Shown piece after piece: positions 5,975 to 13,510 of a stretch of 16,441 nt of DNA. Below the pieces are notes generated by a model, which saw only the letters and a program-made list of their open reading frames with translations, had not been told where the DNA came from and did no database searches. Position 1 is the first letter of the stretch. Each line of letters starts with the position of its first letter. The stretch is from assembly GCA_002314565.1 (NCBI GenBank), contig DCGL01000004.1, positions 4,653 to 21,093 on the forward strand, in the 5' to 3' direction. Source of the DNA: Clostridiales bacterium UBA1779 (GTDB lineage: Bacteria; Bacillota; Clostridia; Oscillospirales; CAG-272). The position numbers and the translations under genes were made by a program.

Positions 5975-6883
5975 TTGACACTTGTGGTTCTTGCGGCCGG
6001 TATGGGTTCCCGCTACGGAGGAATGAAACAGATTGACCCCGTCGGTCCGTGTTCCGAATTTATTATCGATTATTCCTGCCATGACGCCGTTATGAGCGGA
6101 TTCGATCACATCGTTTTTGTAATAAAAAAAGAAAATCTTGAAATATTCAGAGAAACAGTAGGTGCAAGAGTTGAACCACACGTAAAGGTTTCATATGCAT
6201 TCCAGGATATGGATGACCTTCCCGACGGATTTTACAGACCGGAGGGACGCGTAAAGCCCTGGGGAACTGCACATGCACTGCTTGCATGCCGTGATATCGT
6301 CAAGGATTGTTTTGCAACCGTCAATGCCGACGATTTTTACGGACGCGATGCGTTCATGCGCGTTGCGGATTTTTTAAAGAACGTAAGTCCCGATTCGTCT
6401 CCAGCACGCTGCTGCCTCTGCGCATACCGTCTTTCAAACACTCTTACAGACAGCGGAAGCGTATCACGCGGAATCTGCAAGATCAAGCCGGACGGAAGGC
6501 TTGAATCGATTACCGAAAGAACGGCAATCACCCCTCTCGGTGCGGATGCCGAATTTGAAGAAAACGGCATAAAGACCTTCCTGCCGGGTGACAGTCCTGC
6601 TTCCATGAATCTGTTCGGGGCAACTCCAGCCATTTTCAGCTTTGCCGAAAACGGATTCAAAGATTTTCTGGTCTCAATGCCGAATCCACAGAAGTCTGAA
6701 TATTATCTGCCTTTTATGCTTTCGGATGCAATGAATTCCGGCTTCTGCACCATTGACGTGCTGAAAACCACGGCAAAATGGTTCGGTGTAACCTATGCAG
6801 CCGACAGAGAAAACGTCAGAGAAAACATTGCCGCATTAATTAAGGACGGAGTATACAGAGAAAATCTCTGGTCAGATTTATAA
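5975..6883 (+). CDS. sugar-1-phosphate nucleotidyltransferase (probable UTP-hexose-1-phosphate uridylyltransferase)
   Basis: A 302-residue cytoplasmic enzyme of the NTP_transferase (GT-A-like) fold, expected to charge a hexose 1-phosphate with a nucleotide. The nucleotide-binding loop LAAGMGSRYGGMKQ lies at 6-19, right at the N-terminus. KPWGTAHAL (94-102) and the metal-site motif NADDFYG (117-123) follow in the usual order. The start is TTG at 5975, supported by GGAGG 6 nt upstream and by the need for the first beta strand (TLVVLAAG); no better start exists. It heads the operon and lies four bases before a NahK-like kinase gene, followed by galE. The likely substrate is therefore the 1-phosphate made by that kinase, and UDP the likely product carrier. 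Nucleotide and sugar specificity are inferred from neighbours, not shown by residues. Confidence 0.87.
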   Translation: MTLVVLAAGMGSRYGGMKQIDPVGPCSEFIIDYSCHDAVMSGFDHIVFVIKKENLEIFRETVGARVEPHVKVSYAFQDMDDLPDGFYRPEGRVKPWGTAHALLACRDIVKDCFATVNADDFYGRDAFMRVADFLKNVSPDSSPARCCLCAYRLSNTLTDSGSVSRGICKIKPDGRLESITERTAITPLGADAEFEENGIKTFLPGDSPASMNLFGATPAIFSFAENGFKDFLVSMPNPQKSEYYLPFMLSDAMNSGFCTIDVLKTTAKWFGVTYAADRENVRENIAALIKDGVYRENLWSDL

Positions 6884-6887
6884 TATT

Positions 6888-7964
6888 ATGGATATCCTTG
6901 AAATAGTTTCACGCTTTGACATTCCCGATACTGCGGTATCGTACAAAGAATGCAAGGTCGGACATATAAATTCCACTTATTTTATAAGCTGTGCATCGGG
7001 AAAACGCTACGTTATGCAGAAAATCAATACCTCGATTTTCAAGGATCCCGATGCGCTTATGGATAATATTTTCTCGGTCACGGCTTTTCTGCGAGACAGA
7101 GCAGAGGTGAACGGCAAAGATCCGGAACGTGCATCTTTACATTTTTATCCTGCAAAGGACGGTAAAAAATACGTCCACAGCGACGGCTGTACTTTCCGCA
7201 TTTATGCCTGCATTGAAGACGTTGTGACTCTTCAGCTCTGTGATTCACCTGCAGTATTTGAAAAAGTCGGGGCCGCCTTCGGTTCATTCCAGAAACAGCT
7301 GGCAGATTTCGATGCGTCGGCTCTTTCTGAAACAATTCCCGATTTTCATAATACCGCAAAAAGATTTGAAACCTTTGAAAAATCTCTTAAAACAGATTCA
7401 CACAACAGAGCCGAAACCTGCCGCGAAGAAATCGAATACGTTCTCGCTCATAAGGATATGTGCTCATATATCGTATCGGGCCTTGAATCCGGGAAATTCC
7501 CCCTCAGAGTCACACATAACGACACAAAGCTCAACAACATTCTGCTTGACAAGGACACGCTTGAACCTGTCTGCGTCATTGACCTTGACACCGTAATGCC
7601 CGGGTCCGTTCTTTACGATTTCGGTGACGCAATCCGTTCAGGGGCAGCTCTTATTGAAGAAGACAGCAATGAATATGAAAAGGCGGGGGTCAACACGGAT
7701 ATGTTCCGCGGTTTTGCAAAAGGTTTTCTGTCTTCACTCGGTTCTTCCGTATCCGAAGAAGAGAAAAAGGCCTTCCCGATGGGCGCTCTGATTATCACCT
7801 TTGAAACCGGTATGAGATTCCTCACCGATTATCTCGACGGTGACGTTTATTTCAGAACTGCTTACCCGGATCACAATCTCGTAAGAGCCCGCAATCAGTT
7901 TGCAATGGCTGCCGACATCGAGCGCAAGCTTTGCGAACTTTCAGAAACAGTAAATTCATTATAA
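6888..7964 (+). CDS. NahK-like anomeric sugar kinase (APH/choline-kinase-fold phosphotransferase)
   Basis: A 358-residue kinase of the aminoglycoside-phosphotransferase fold, closest by motif and context to N-acetylhexosamine 1-kinase, which phosphorylates GlcNAc/GalNAc at C1 using ATP. Visible are GHINSTYFI (25-33), the ATP-site strand YVMQKIN (41-47), PDFHNTAKRF (151-160), the catalytic loop THNDTKLNN (209-217, with Asp212 as probable base) and the metal-binding IDLD (231-234). It starts four bases after the upstream stop with no clear ribosome binding site, so translation is probably coupled. The sequence is related to proteins often labelled aminoglycoside phosphotransferase, but the sugar operon makes an antibiotic-resistance role unlikely. 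Galactose, GalNAc or GlcNAc are all possible substrates; the sequence alone does not decide. Confidence 0.87.
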   Translation: MDILEIVSRFDIPDTAVSYKECKVGHINSTYFISCASGKRYVMQKINTSIFKDPDALMDNIFSVTAFLRDRAEVNGKDPERASLHFYPAKDGKKYVHSDGCTFRIYACIEDVVTLQLCDSPAVFEKVGAAFGSFQKQLADFDASALSETIPDFHNTAKRFETFEKSLKTDSHNRAETCREEIEYVLAHKDMCSYIVSGLESGKFPLRVTHNDTKLNNILLDKDTLEPVCVIDLDTVMPGSVLYDFGDAIRSGAALIEEDSNEYEKAGVNTDMFRGFAKGFLSSLGSSVSEEEKKAFPMGALIITFETGMRFLTDYLDGDVYFRTAYPDHNLVRARNQFAMAADIERKLCELSETVNSL

Positions 7965-7978
7965 ATAAGGAGTACACA

Positions 7979-9001
7979 GTGTCGATACTTGTAACAGGCG
8001 GAGCCGGATTTATCGGATCTCACACATGCGTTGAACTTCTGAACGCAGGATATGACGTCGTAGTTGTCGATAACTTTGCAAACAGCTGTCCTGAAGTTCT
8101 CAACAGAATCAAAAAAATAACGGGTCGGGACCTGAAATTTTATGAAGCAGATCTCTGTGACCCGGATTCCCTCGACATAGTATTCAAAGAGAATACCATA
8201 GGTGCCGTAATTCATTTTGCAGGACTGAAAGCCGTCGGTGAATCAGTTCTCAATCCCCTGAAGTATTATTCGCAGAATCTCGGTATGACAATCAACCTCT
8301 GCCGTAAAATGGCAGAATATAAGGTTGGAAAAATCGTATCTTCATCTTCCGCCACAGTATACGGAGCTCCCGAAAAGTGTCCTGTAACCGAAGACGTTCC
8401 GGTAGGTCATGCCAACTGCCCTTACGGTGAAACGAAGATAATAATTGAAAAGATTCTTGCCGACGTTCTGCTTTCCAAAGGACTTGAATCGGTAATCGTA
8501 CTTAGATATTTCAATCCCATCGGTGCACACGAATCCGGAATGCTCGGTGAAGCTCCCAACGGCGTGCCTGAAAATCTTCTTCCGTATCTCACTCAGGTAG
8601 CAGTCGGTAAGAGACAGTTCTTAAGCGTTTTCGGAAACGATTATCCGACACACGACGGAACCGGAGTACGAGATTATATTCACGTGGTAGACCTCGCAAA
8701 GGCTCATATAAAGGCTGTTGAGAGAGCTTATAAGGCTGACGGAATCGAATATTACAATCTCGGTACGGGTATCGGTTATTCTGTTCTTGATATTGTCAAG
8801 GCATATGAGAAGGCAACCGGTAAGAAAATTCCGTATAAGATTATGGATCGCCGTCCCGGTGACGTTGCAGAAAGCTACGCAGACCCTTCACGTGCCGAAA
8901 AAAATCTCGGATGGAAGGCTCAGTTCGATCTTGAAAGAATGTGCCGTGACGCAGACAGATGGCAGACCATGAACCCTGACGGATACGCTTCCGTCAATTG
9001 A
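7979..9001 (+). CDS. galE: UDP-glucose 4-epimerase (possibly also UDP-GlcNAc 4-epimerase)
   Basis: Interconverts UDP-galactose and UDP-glucose using bound NAD; a short-chain dehydrogenase/reductase-family enzyme. From GTG 7979 (AAGGAG 6 nt upstream) the product has 340 residues, the normal size; the frame is open to ATG 7931, inside the kinase gene, but that would add 16 residues before the Rossmann fold. Visible are the NAD motif TGGAGFIG (6-13), the catalytic residues Ser124 (SSSSATVYG) and Tyr149/Lys153 (YGETK), and FNPIGAHESG (178-187). Numbering coincides with E. coli GalE. At the substrate gatekeeper position E. coli has Tyr299 and human GALE has Cys; this enzyme has Ser299 (RRPGDVAESYADP). 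A small residue there is known to admit N-acetylated UDP-sugars. It lies 14 bases after the kinase and 75 before galM. Confidence 0.95.
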   Translation: MSILVTGGAGFIGSHTCVELLNAGYDVVVVDNFANSCPEVLNRIKKITGRDLKFYEADLCDPDSLDIVFKENTIGAVIHFAGLKAVGESVLNPLKYYSQNLGMTINLCRKMAEYKVGKIVSSSSATVYGAPEKCPVTEDVPVGHANCPYGETKIIIEKILADVLLSKGLESVIVLRYFNPIGAHESGMLGEAPNGVPENLLPYLTQVAVGKRQFLSVFGNDYPTHDGTGVRDYIHVVDLAKAHIKAVERAYKADGIEYYNLGTGIGYSVLDIVKAYEKATGKKIPYKIMDRRPGDVAESYADPSRAEKNLGWKAQFDLERMCRDADRWQTMNPDGYASVN

Positions 9002-9076
9002 TATCGCATTTTCTTTCCATTTCATAAAAAATACACAACTGTTATTGAATTTTCTTCACAAAGAGGGGTATAATAT

Positions 9077-10138
9077 ATGGTAAGCAAGTCTTTGTTCGGA
9101 ACATTGAAAATCGGTCCGTTTGCCGGACGCGAAGTATATCTTTACAAAATATATTTTCCCGGAAGTCCTCTTACCATAACCGTATCCGATTTCGGCGCAA
9201 TTCTGTATGACGTTCAGTTTACTAAGAACGACAGAAAGACGGTAAGCCTTGTCCGCGGTTACGAAACGCTTGACTTTTATGAGAGAGCCAACGATTATAT
9301 GGGCTCTGTTGTCGGACGTGTCGGTAACAGAATCAAAAAAGGCAGATTCAAGCTTAACGGAAACACCTACAACCTGTATAAAAACAATATGGGAAATCAC
9401 CTTCACGGCGGGCAGTACGGTTTCAACTACAAAGTATACGAAGCCGAATGCACCGATTCCGCACACGTGTCACTCCTTTTAAAAGCAGTATCTCCCGACG
9501 GTGATGAAGGTTATCCCGGATGCGTTAGCTACAGCGTCAGATATACGCTTGAGAAAAACGGCTTCACCATTGAGTATAATGCAGACACGGACAAGCCCAC
9601 TCCTCTCAATCTGACCAACCATTCGTATTTCAATCTGAATGGGGAAGGAACGGTTTTGGATCACGTTCTTCAGCTTGATTGCGACAGATATATTCCCATT
9701 GACAATAAGCTTATACCTACCGGCGAAATCTGCAAGGTTTCAGGAACAGCACTGGATTTTAATTCTCCCAGACAAATTTCCGAAGCACTCCGGACAAAAG
9801 ATGAGAACGTAGACTTGGCTTCGGGTATAGACCACTGCCTGGTTTTCCCGGAAGATAGCTCATATTATTGCAAGAGAGGCAGCGTTTATTCACCGAAGAG
9901 CGGAATCTATATGGATTTTTATACGGATTTACCTGCTGTTCAGGTTTATACCGGCAATTTTCTTATCTTTGACGAATTTCCCTTCAGAGGCGGTGAGCCC
10001 GAACAGAAGCACGCGGCCATCTGCCTTGAATCTGAGTATCTTATAGACTCCTTAAATCACGAAGGATTTTCGGATATCGTATTGAATCCCGGAAATCATT
10101 TTTACAGCAAGACCGGTTATTATTTCGGACAGAAATAA
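9077..10138 (+). CDS. galM: aldose 1-epimerase (mutarotase)
   Basis: Interconverts alpha and beta anomers of galactose or glucose, supplying the form used by an anomeric kinase; cytoplasmic beta-sandwich protein of 353 residues. Family marks in order: GRVGNRI (80-86), NHLHGG (107-112, His110), LTNHSYFNLNGEG (179-191, with catalytic His182), GIDHCLV (250-256, Asp252), VQVYTGNFL (288-296) and ICLESEYLIDS (315-325, catalytic base Glu318). The last motif normally reads LETQ..PD; here LESEYLID differs beside the catalytic Glu, a possible sign of altered sugar preference. ATG 9077 follows AGAGGGG at 9062-9068. It could act as a converter of sugars other than galactose, but the operon supports a Leloir-type role. 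Confidence 0.92.
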   Translation: MVSKSLFGTLKIGPFAGREVYLYKIYFPGSPLTITVSDFGAILYDVQFTKNDRKTVSLVRGYETLDFYERANDYMGSVVGRVGNRIKKGRFKLNGNTYNLYKNNMGNHLHGGQYGFNYKVYEAECTDSAHVSLLLKAVSPDGDEGYPGCVSYSVRYTLEKNGFTIEYNADTDKPTPLNLTNHSYFNLNGEGTVLDHVLQLDCDRYIPIDNKLIPTGEICKVSGTALDFNSPRQISEALRTKDENVDLASGIDHCLVFPEDSSYYCKRGSVYSPKSGIYMDFYTDLPAVQVYTGNFLIFDEFPFRGGEPEQKHAAICLESEYLIDSLNHEGFSDIVLNPGNHFYSKTGYYFGQK

Positions 10139-10168
10139 AATTATTAACATATATTGAAAGGCCAAGAC

Positions 10169-11509
10169 ATGACACTAAAGCTTGACGACAGATTTGTTAC
10201 TCCTTTTGTATCGGAAGATGAGCTCAGAGCTATGCTTCCCGAAGTTAAGGCAGCTGCAGATAAAGTAAAGAACAGAGACGGTAAGGGCGCTGATTTCCTC
10301 GGCTGGCAGGACCTTCCCGTAAATTACGACAAAGAAGAATTTGCACGTATAAAAATTGCTGCCGAAAAAATAAAGAAATCCTGTGACGTATTTATCGTCA
10401 TCGGAATCGGCGGTTCCTATCTCGGATCCCGTGCGGTTATTGAATTCCTCAAGTCCCCGAGATACAATCTGCTGAAGAAAGATACTCCCGATATCTATTT
10501 CTCAGGTTGCAATATCAGCGGCAGTGACCTTGATGAACTTATGGAAATCTGCGAAGGCAAAGACGTATGCATCAACGTCATCTCAAAGTCTGGAACGACT
10601 ACAGAGCCCGCCGTTGCTTTCAGATGTTTCAGAGAACTGCTTGAAAAGAAGTACAAGAATAAAGCCACAGAGCATATTTTCGTTACCACCGACAAGTCAC
10701 GCGGAACTCTCAAGGAATTCTCAACCAAAGCAGGTTTTGAAACCTTTGTCGTTCCGGATGCCGTCGGAGGCAGATATTCCGTGCTTACGGCTGTCGGACT
10801 GCTTCCCATCGCCGTAGCCGGCATCGATATAGATGCTCTTATGGGCGGAGCTCAGCTTGCCATGAAAGAGCTGAATACCGAACCGGATGCTGAATTCACA
10901 AATCCCGCTTATAAGTATGCCGCACTTCGCAATATTCTGCTCAGACGCGGCAAATGCATCGAAACCCTGGTTGATTACGAGCCTTATGCCGTTATGTTCA
11001 ACGAGTGGTGGAAGCAGCTTTACGGCGAAAGCGAAGGAAAGGACGGACGCGGTCTGTTCCCGACTTCCGTTAATTTCTCAACCGACCTGCATTCTCTCGG
11101 ACAGTATATTCAGCAGGGACAAAGAACCTTGTTTGAAACCGTTCTTGCAATTGATAAGGCTGACAGCGATGCAAAGATTCCCAATGACCCCGCCAACATT
11201 GACGGTCTGAACTTCCTCTCCGGAAAGCAGATGGCTGAGGTCAACGAAACCGCAATGAAGGGAACCCTTCTCGCTCACATAGACGGCGGAGTGCCCAATA
11301 TCCTGCTCAGACTTGCCGACCGCAGTGAAAAATCACTCGGATATATGATTTACTTCTTTGAATATGCCTGCGCTATTTCCGGATATATTCTCGGCGTAAA
11401 TCCCTTCGACCAGCCCGGTGTCGAAGCTTATAAAAAGAATATGTTTGCTCTTCTCGGAAAGCCCGGTTATGAAGAAATGACCGAAGCTCTTCGTGCAAGA
11501 CTTAACTGA
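10169..11509 (+). CDS. pgi: glucose-6-phosphate isomerase
   Basis: Interconverts glucose 6-phosphate and fructose 6-phosphate in glycolysis and gluconeogenesis. The product has 446 residues, typical of the shorter Firmicutes form. Visible are IGIGGSYLGSR (78-88), the sugar-phosphate loop SKSGTTTEP (139-147), PGI signature 1 in DAVGGRYSV (197-205), GESEGKDGRG in the active-site region, TDLHSLGQ, and signature 2 GVNPFDQPGVEAYK near the C-terminus with its catalytic lysine. ATG 10169 is chosen because GAAAGG stands 7 nt before it; an in-frame TTG at 10154 lacks such a site. It is the fifth gene of the sugar operon, 30 bp after galM, which joins the epimerisation pathway to central carbon flow. 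Whether another pgi copy exists elsewhere cannot be judged here. Confidence 0.97.
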   Translation: MTLKLDDRFVTPFVSEDELRAMLPEVKAAADKVKNRDGKGADFLGWQDLPVNYDKEEFARIKIAAEKIKKSCDVFIVIGIGGSYLGSRAVIEFLKSPRYNLLKKDTPDIYFSGCNISGSDLDELMEICEGKDVCINVISKSGTTTEPAVAFRCFRELLEKKYKNKATEHIFVTTDKSRGTLKEFSTKAGFETFVVPDAVGGRYSVLTAVGLLPIAVAGIDIDALMGGAQLAMKELNTEPDAEFTNPAYKYAALRNILLRRGKCIETLVDYEPYAVMFNEWWKQLYGESEGKDGRGLFPTSVNFSTDLHSLGQYIQQGQRTLFETVLAIDKADSDAKIPNDPANIDGLNFLSGKQMAEVNETAMKGTLLAHIDGGVPNILLRLADRSEKSLGYMIYFFEYACAISGYILGVNPFDQPGVEAYKKNMFALLGKPGYEEMTEALRARLN

Positions 11510-11549
11510 TAAATAATATACGAGAATAAACACAAAGGAGACTACCCAA

Positions 11550-11957
11550 ATGGTAAAACTCATCATCGGAGTCAAAGGCTCCGGCAAAACAAAATCCCTC
11601 ATCTCCATGGTCAACGAAGCCGTTGAAACAAGCAAGGGCAACGTTGTCTGCCTCGAAAAGGGAATTAAGCTGCGCTATGACGTAAACTATCGCTGCAGAC
11701 TTATCAACGTTGACGAATACTATGTATTCGGCTCAAGACAGCTCTTCGGTTTCATCGCCGGAATTCTTGCCAGCAACAGTGATGTTTCCGACGTTTACGT
11801 TGATGCCGCACTTCGCATCTGCGACAATAATAAGGACAATTTTGAAAGATTCGTCAACGACCTTGACGAGCTTTCCGACAGATATCACGTCAACGTTGTT
11901 ATGACCTCTTCTATTCCCGTTGAAGAGATTACAGACGGACTCAAGAAGTTCATCTGA
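11550..11957 (+). CDS. small P-loop NTPase-like protein of unknown function
   Basis: A 135-residue protein whose N-terminus is a clear Walker A loop, GVKGSGKT (7-14), after a beta strand (VKLII). Further beta-strand-like stretches are NVVCLEKG (31-38), RLINVDEYYVFG (50-61), a possible Walker B strand DVYVDA (81-86) and NVVMTSS (115-121), consistent with a minimal RecA-like or kinase-like P-loop core. No substrate domain, membrane segment or DNA-binding motif is seen. I recall similar short proteins in Clostridia carrying vague labels such as ATP-binding or PilT-like, which is not evidence of function. ATG 11550 has AAGGAG 9 nt upstream. It is the last gene before the operon terminator, 40 bp after pgi, so it is expressed with the sugar enzymes, but its link to them is unknown. 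Confidence 0.85.
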   Translation: MVKLIIGVKGSGKTKSLISMVNEAVETSKGNVVCLEKGIKLRYDVNYRCRLINVDEYYVFGSRQLFGFIAGILASNSDVSDVYVDAALRICDNNKDNFERFVNDLDELSDRYHVNVVMTSSIPVEEITDGLKKFI

Positions 11958-11970
11958 GTTTATTGAATAC

Positions 11971-12011
11971 AAAAAAGACCGGTTTTCTCATTGAGATTAC
12001 CGGTCTTTTTT
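11971..12011. terminator. intrinsic terminator of the sugar operon, potentially bidirectional
   Basis: GACCGGT (11977-11983) pairs with ACCGGTC (11999-12005), with an inner TCTC/GAGA stem (11986-11989 with 11993-11996). AAAAAA precedes the stem and TTTTTT (12006-12011) follows, so the hairpin plus U-tract works on the plus strand and mirrors on the minus strand for read-through from convergent radA. Confidence 0.92.
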
Positions 12012-12030
12012 GAAACAGTGTATCAATCTT

Positions 12031-12090
12031 GCCGGGGGACGGTTCTGTGGCACGTTTAAGAAAAGAGCAAGCCTGGTGACCATCCCCGGC
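12031..12090. repeat. 60-bp imperfect palindrome, candidate REP/MITE-type element
   Basis: The element begins GCCGGGG (12031-12037) and ends with the exact inverse CCCCGGC (12084-12090). The next bases also pair imperfectly (GGTT near 12041 with GACC at 12078-12081). It is far more G/C-rich at its tips than the surrounding intergenic DNA, contains no gene, and sits between the sugar-operon terminator and the 3' end of radA, a typical insertion spot for dispersed palindromes. Its left half contains GGGGACGGTTCTGTGGCAC, which resembles, from memory, dispersed repeats in clostridial genomes associated with IS200-like (REP-associated) transposases. Only one copy is in the window, so repetition itself is unproven. 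Confidence 0.5.
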
Positions 12091-12104
12091 TCGCTGAGTA
12101 TTAA

Positions 12105-13508
12105 TCAGTTTTCCTTCTTCGGATTTTCAAGAAGAAGAAGGATTTCGTATACGCTCTTTATCGGAACAAGTTTAACTGACGGGCTTGTTTCGATTTTTCT
12201 TTTTTCGATATTGCGGTAAGGAACGACGACAGTTGTAAAGCCGAGTCGTTCACATTCGCGGACGCGTGTTTCAAGGGAAGATACGGCGCGGCATTCACCG
12301 GCAAGTCCGACCTCTCCGATGGCAACCAGGCTATCGGGGACGATTTTATCGGTAAGGGAGGAAATCATTGCCATAGCTACGGCAAGGTCAGATGCAGGTT
12401 CTTCGATTTTCAGACCTCCGATTACGTTGATGTAAAGGTCGTTCTGAGCAAGCTTCAGACCGAGCCGCTTTTCAAGGACAGCGCAGAGCATACACATTCT
12501 GTTGTAATCAACTCCGTTGACGGTTCGTCTTGGGGTCGGGAATGTTGTAGGACTTAAAAGCGCCTGAATTTCGGCAATAATCGGTCTTGTTCCTTCTACA
12601 GTGCAGATAGCACAGTTTCCGGAAACCTTTTTGGGTCTTCCGGCTAGCAGTGATTCCGAAGGATTCGGAACTTCACACAGACCCTTGTCGGTCATTTCAA
12701 AAACTCCGATTTCATCGGTTGAACCGTATCTGTTCTTGGCTGCCCGGATTATTCTGTAAGCAAGACTGTGTTCTCCTTCAAAACAGAGAACGGCGTCAAC
12801 CATATGCTCAAGAATCTTCGGTCCGGCGATGGAGCCTTCTTTGTTGACGTGACCGACCATAATGACGGAAATACCGTCGTTTTTGGCCTTGGCAATATAT
12901 GCAAGAGCGGATTCACGTACCTGCGTTACGCTTCCGGGGGATGAAGAAGATTCGGGAGTATACATCGTCTGAATTGAATCGACGATTAACACCTCGGGTT
13001 TTACTTCATCACATTCCTTGAGTATTTTCTCAGTGTTTGATTCTGACATAACGAAGAGACCGGGATTTGAAACACCGAGCCTTTTGGCTCTCAGTTTTAT
13101 CTGTCCGCCGGATTCCTCGCCCGAGATATACAGAATTCTGCGGTTCTTTGAAAGCATTCCGCAGATCTGCAGAAGCAGGGTGGATTTTCCGATACCGGGT
13201 TCACCCGTCAGAAGAACGACGGAGCCCTTTACAAGTCCGCCTCCGAGCACTCTGTCGAGTTCAGAAAGACCGGTCAGTGAACGGATGCAGTCATCCTCTT
13301 TGATTTCGTCAATCGGGAGTGCACAATTTGTTCCGCCGAAGCTTTGACGTCTCGGTGCGGAAGCATTATCTGATTTTGAAGAAGAAGCAACTTCTTCCAC
13401 GTCCTCAACGAAAGAATTCCATGCACCGCACTGAGGGCACTTTCCCATCCACTTCGGTGATTCGAATTCGCAGGAGGAACAGATGTAAACAGATTTAAGT
13501 TTTGGCAT
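12105..13508 (-). CDS. radA: DNA repair protein RadA (Sms)
   Basis: A RecA-like ATPase that promotes branch migration during recombinational repair. It has 467 residues with the full domain order: an N-terminal C4 zinc finger (Cys10, Cys13, Cys24, Cys27), Walker A GEPGIGKST (102-110), Walker B VLIVDS (173-178), the RadA-specific motif KNRYG (258-262), and a C-terminal Lon-protease-like domain (about 290-455, containing DLAVAMAMISS and GEVGLAGECRAV). The start ATG at 13508 lies two bases after the clpX stop with only an A-rich stretch before it, so its translation is likely coupled to clpX. In many Firmicutes radA sits by clpC and disA; placement behind clpX, where lon is often found, is less usual. 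Confidence 0.97.
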   Translation of the reverse strand: MPKLKSVYICSSCEFESPKWMGKCPQCGAWNSFVEDVEEVASSSKSDNASAPRRQSFGGTNCALPIDEIKEDDCIRSLTGLSELDRVLGGGLVKGSVVLLTGEPGIGKSTLLLQICGMLSKNRRILYISGEESGGQIKLRAKRLGVSNPGLFVMSESNTEKILKECDEVKPEVLIVDSIQTMYTPESSSSPGSVTQVRESALAYIAKAKNDGISVIMVGHVNKEGSIAGPKILEHMVDAVLCFEGEHSLAYRIIRAAKNRYGSTDEIGVFEMTDKGLCEVPNPSESLLAGRPKKVSGNCAICTVEGTRPIIAEIQALLSPTTFPTPRRTVNGVDYNRMCMLCAVLEKRLGLKLAQNDLYINVIGGLKIEEPASDLAVAMAMISSLTDKIVPDSLVAIGEVGLAGECRAVSSLETRVRECERLGFTTVVVPYRNIEKRKIETSPSVKLVPIKSVYEILLLLENPKKEN

Positions 13509-13510
13509 TA

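Noticed and set aside
6888..7964. Aminoglycoside resistance phosphotransferase
   Set aside because: The fold is shared, but the FHNT and THNDTKLNN motifs and the sugar-nucleotide operon fit the NahK-like sugar kinase group better.
7931..7978. galE extension from ATG 7931 inside the kinase gene
   Set aside because: No ribosome binding site precedes it, and the extra 16 residues lie before the Rossmann-fold start; GTG 7979 has AAGGAG at ideal spacing.
9045..9074. TTGAAT-18-TATAAT promoter-like pair just before galM
   Set aside because: The -10 box ends two bases before the galM ATG, so transcription would begin inside the gene beyond its start codon. It overlaps the ribosome binding site region and is most likely chance in an A/T-rich gap.
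9056..9466. 136-codon open frame on the minus strand over galM
   Set aside because: Antisense to a clearly conserved enzyme, no recognisable motif, and no promoter or ribosome binding site seen.
10154..10168. TTG 10154 as the pgi start
   Set aside because: ATG 10169 has GAAAGG at good spacing, while TTG 10154 lies upstream of that site.
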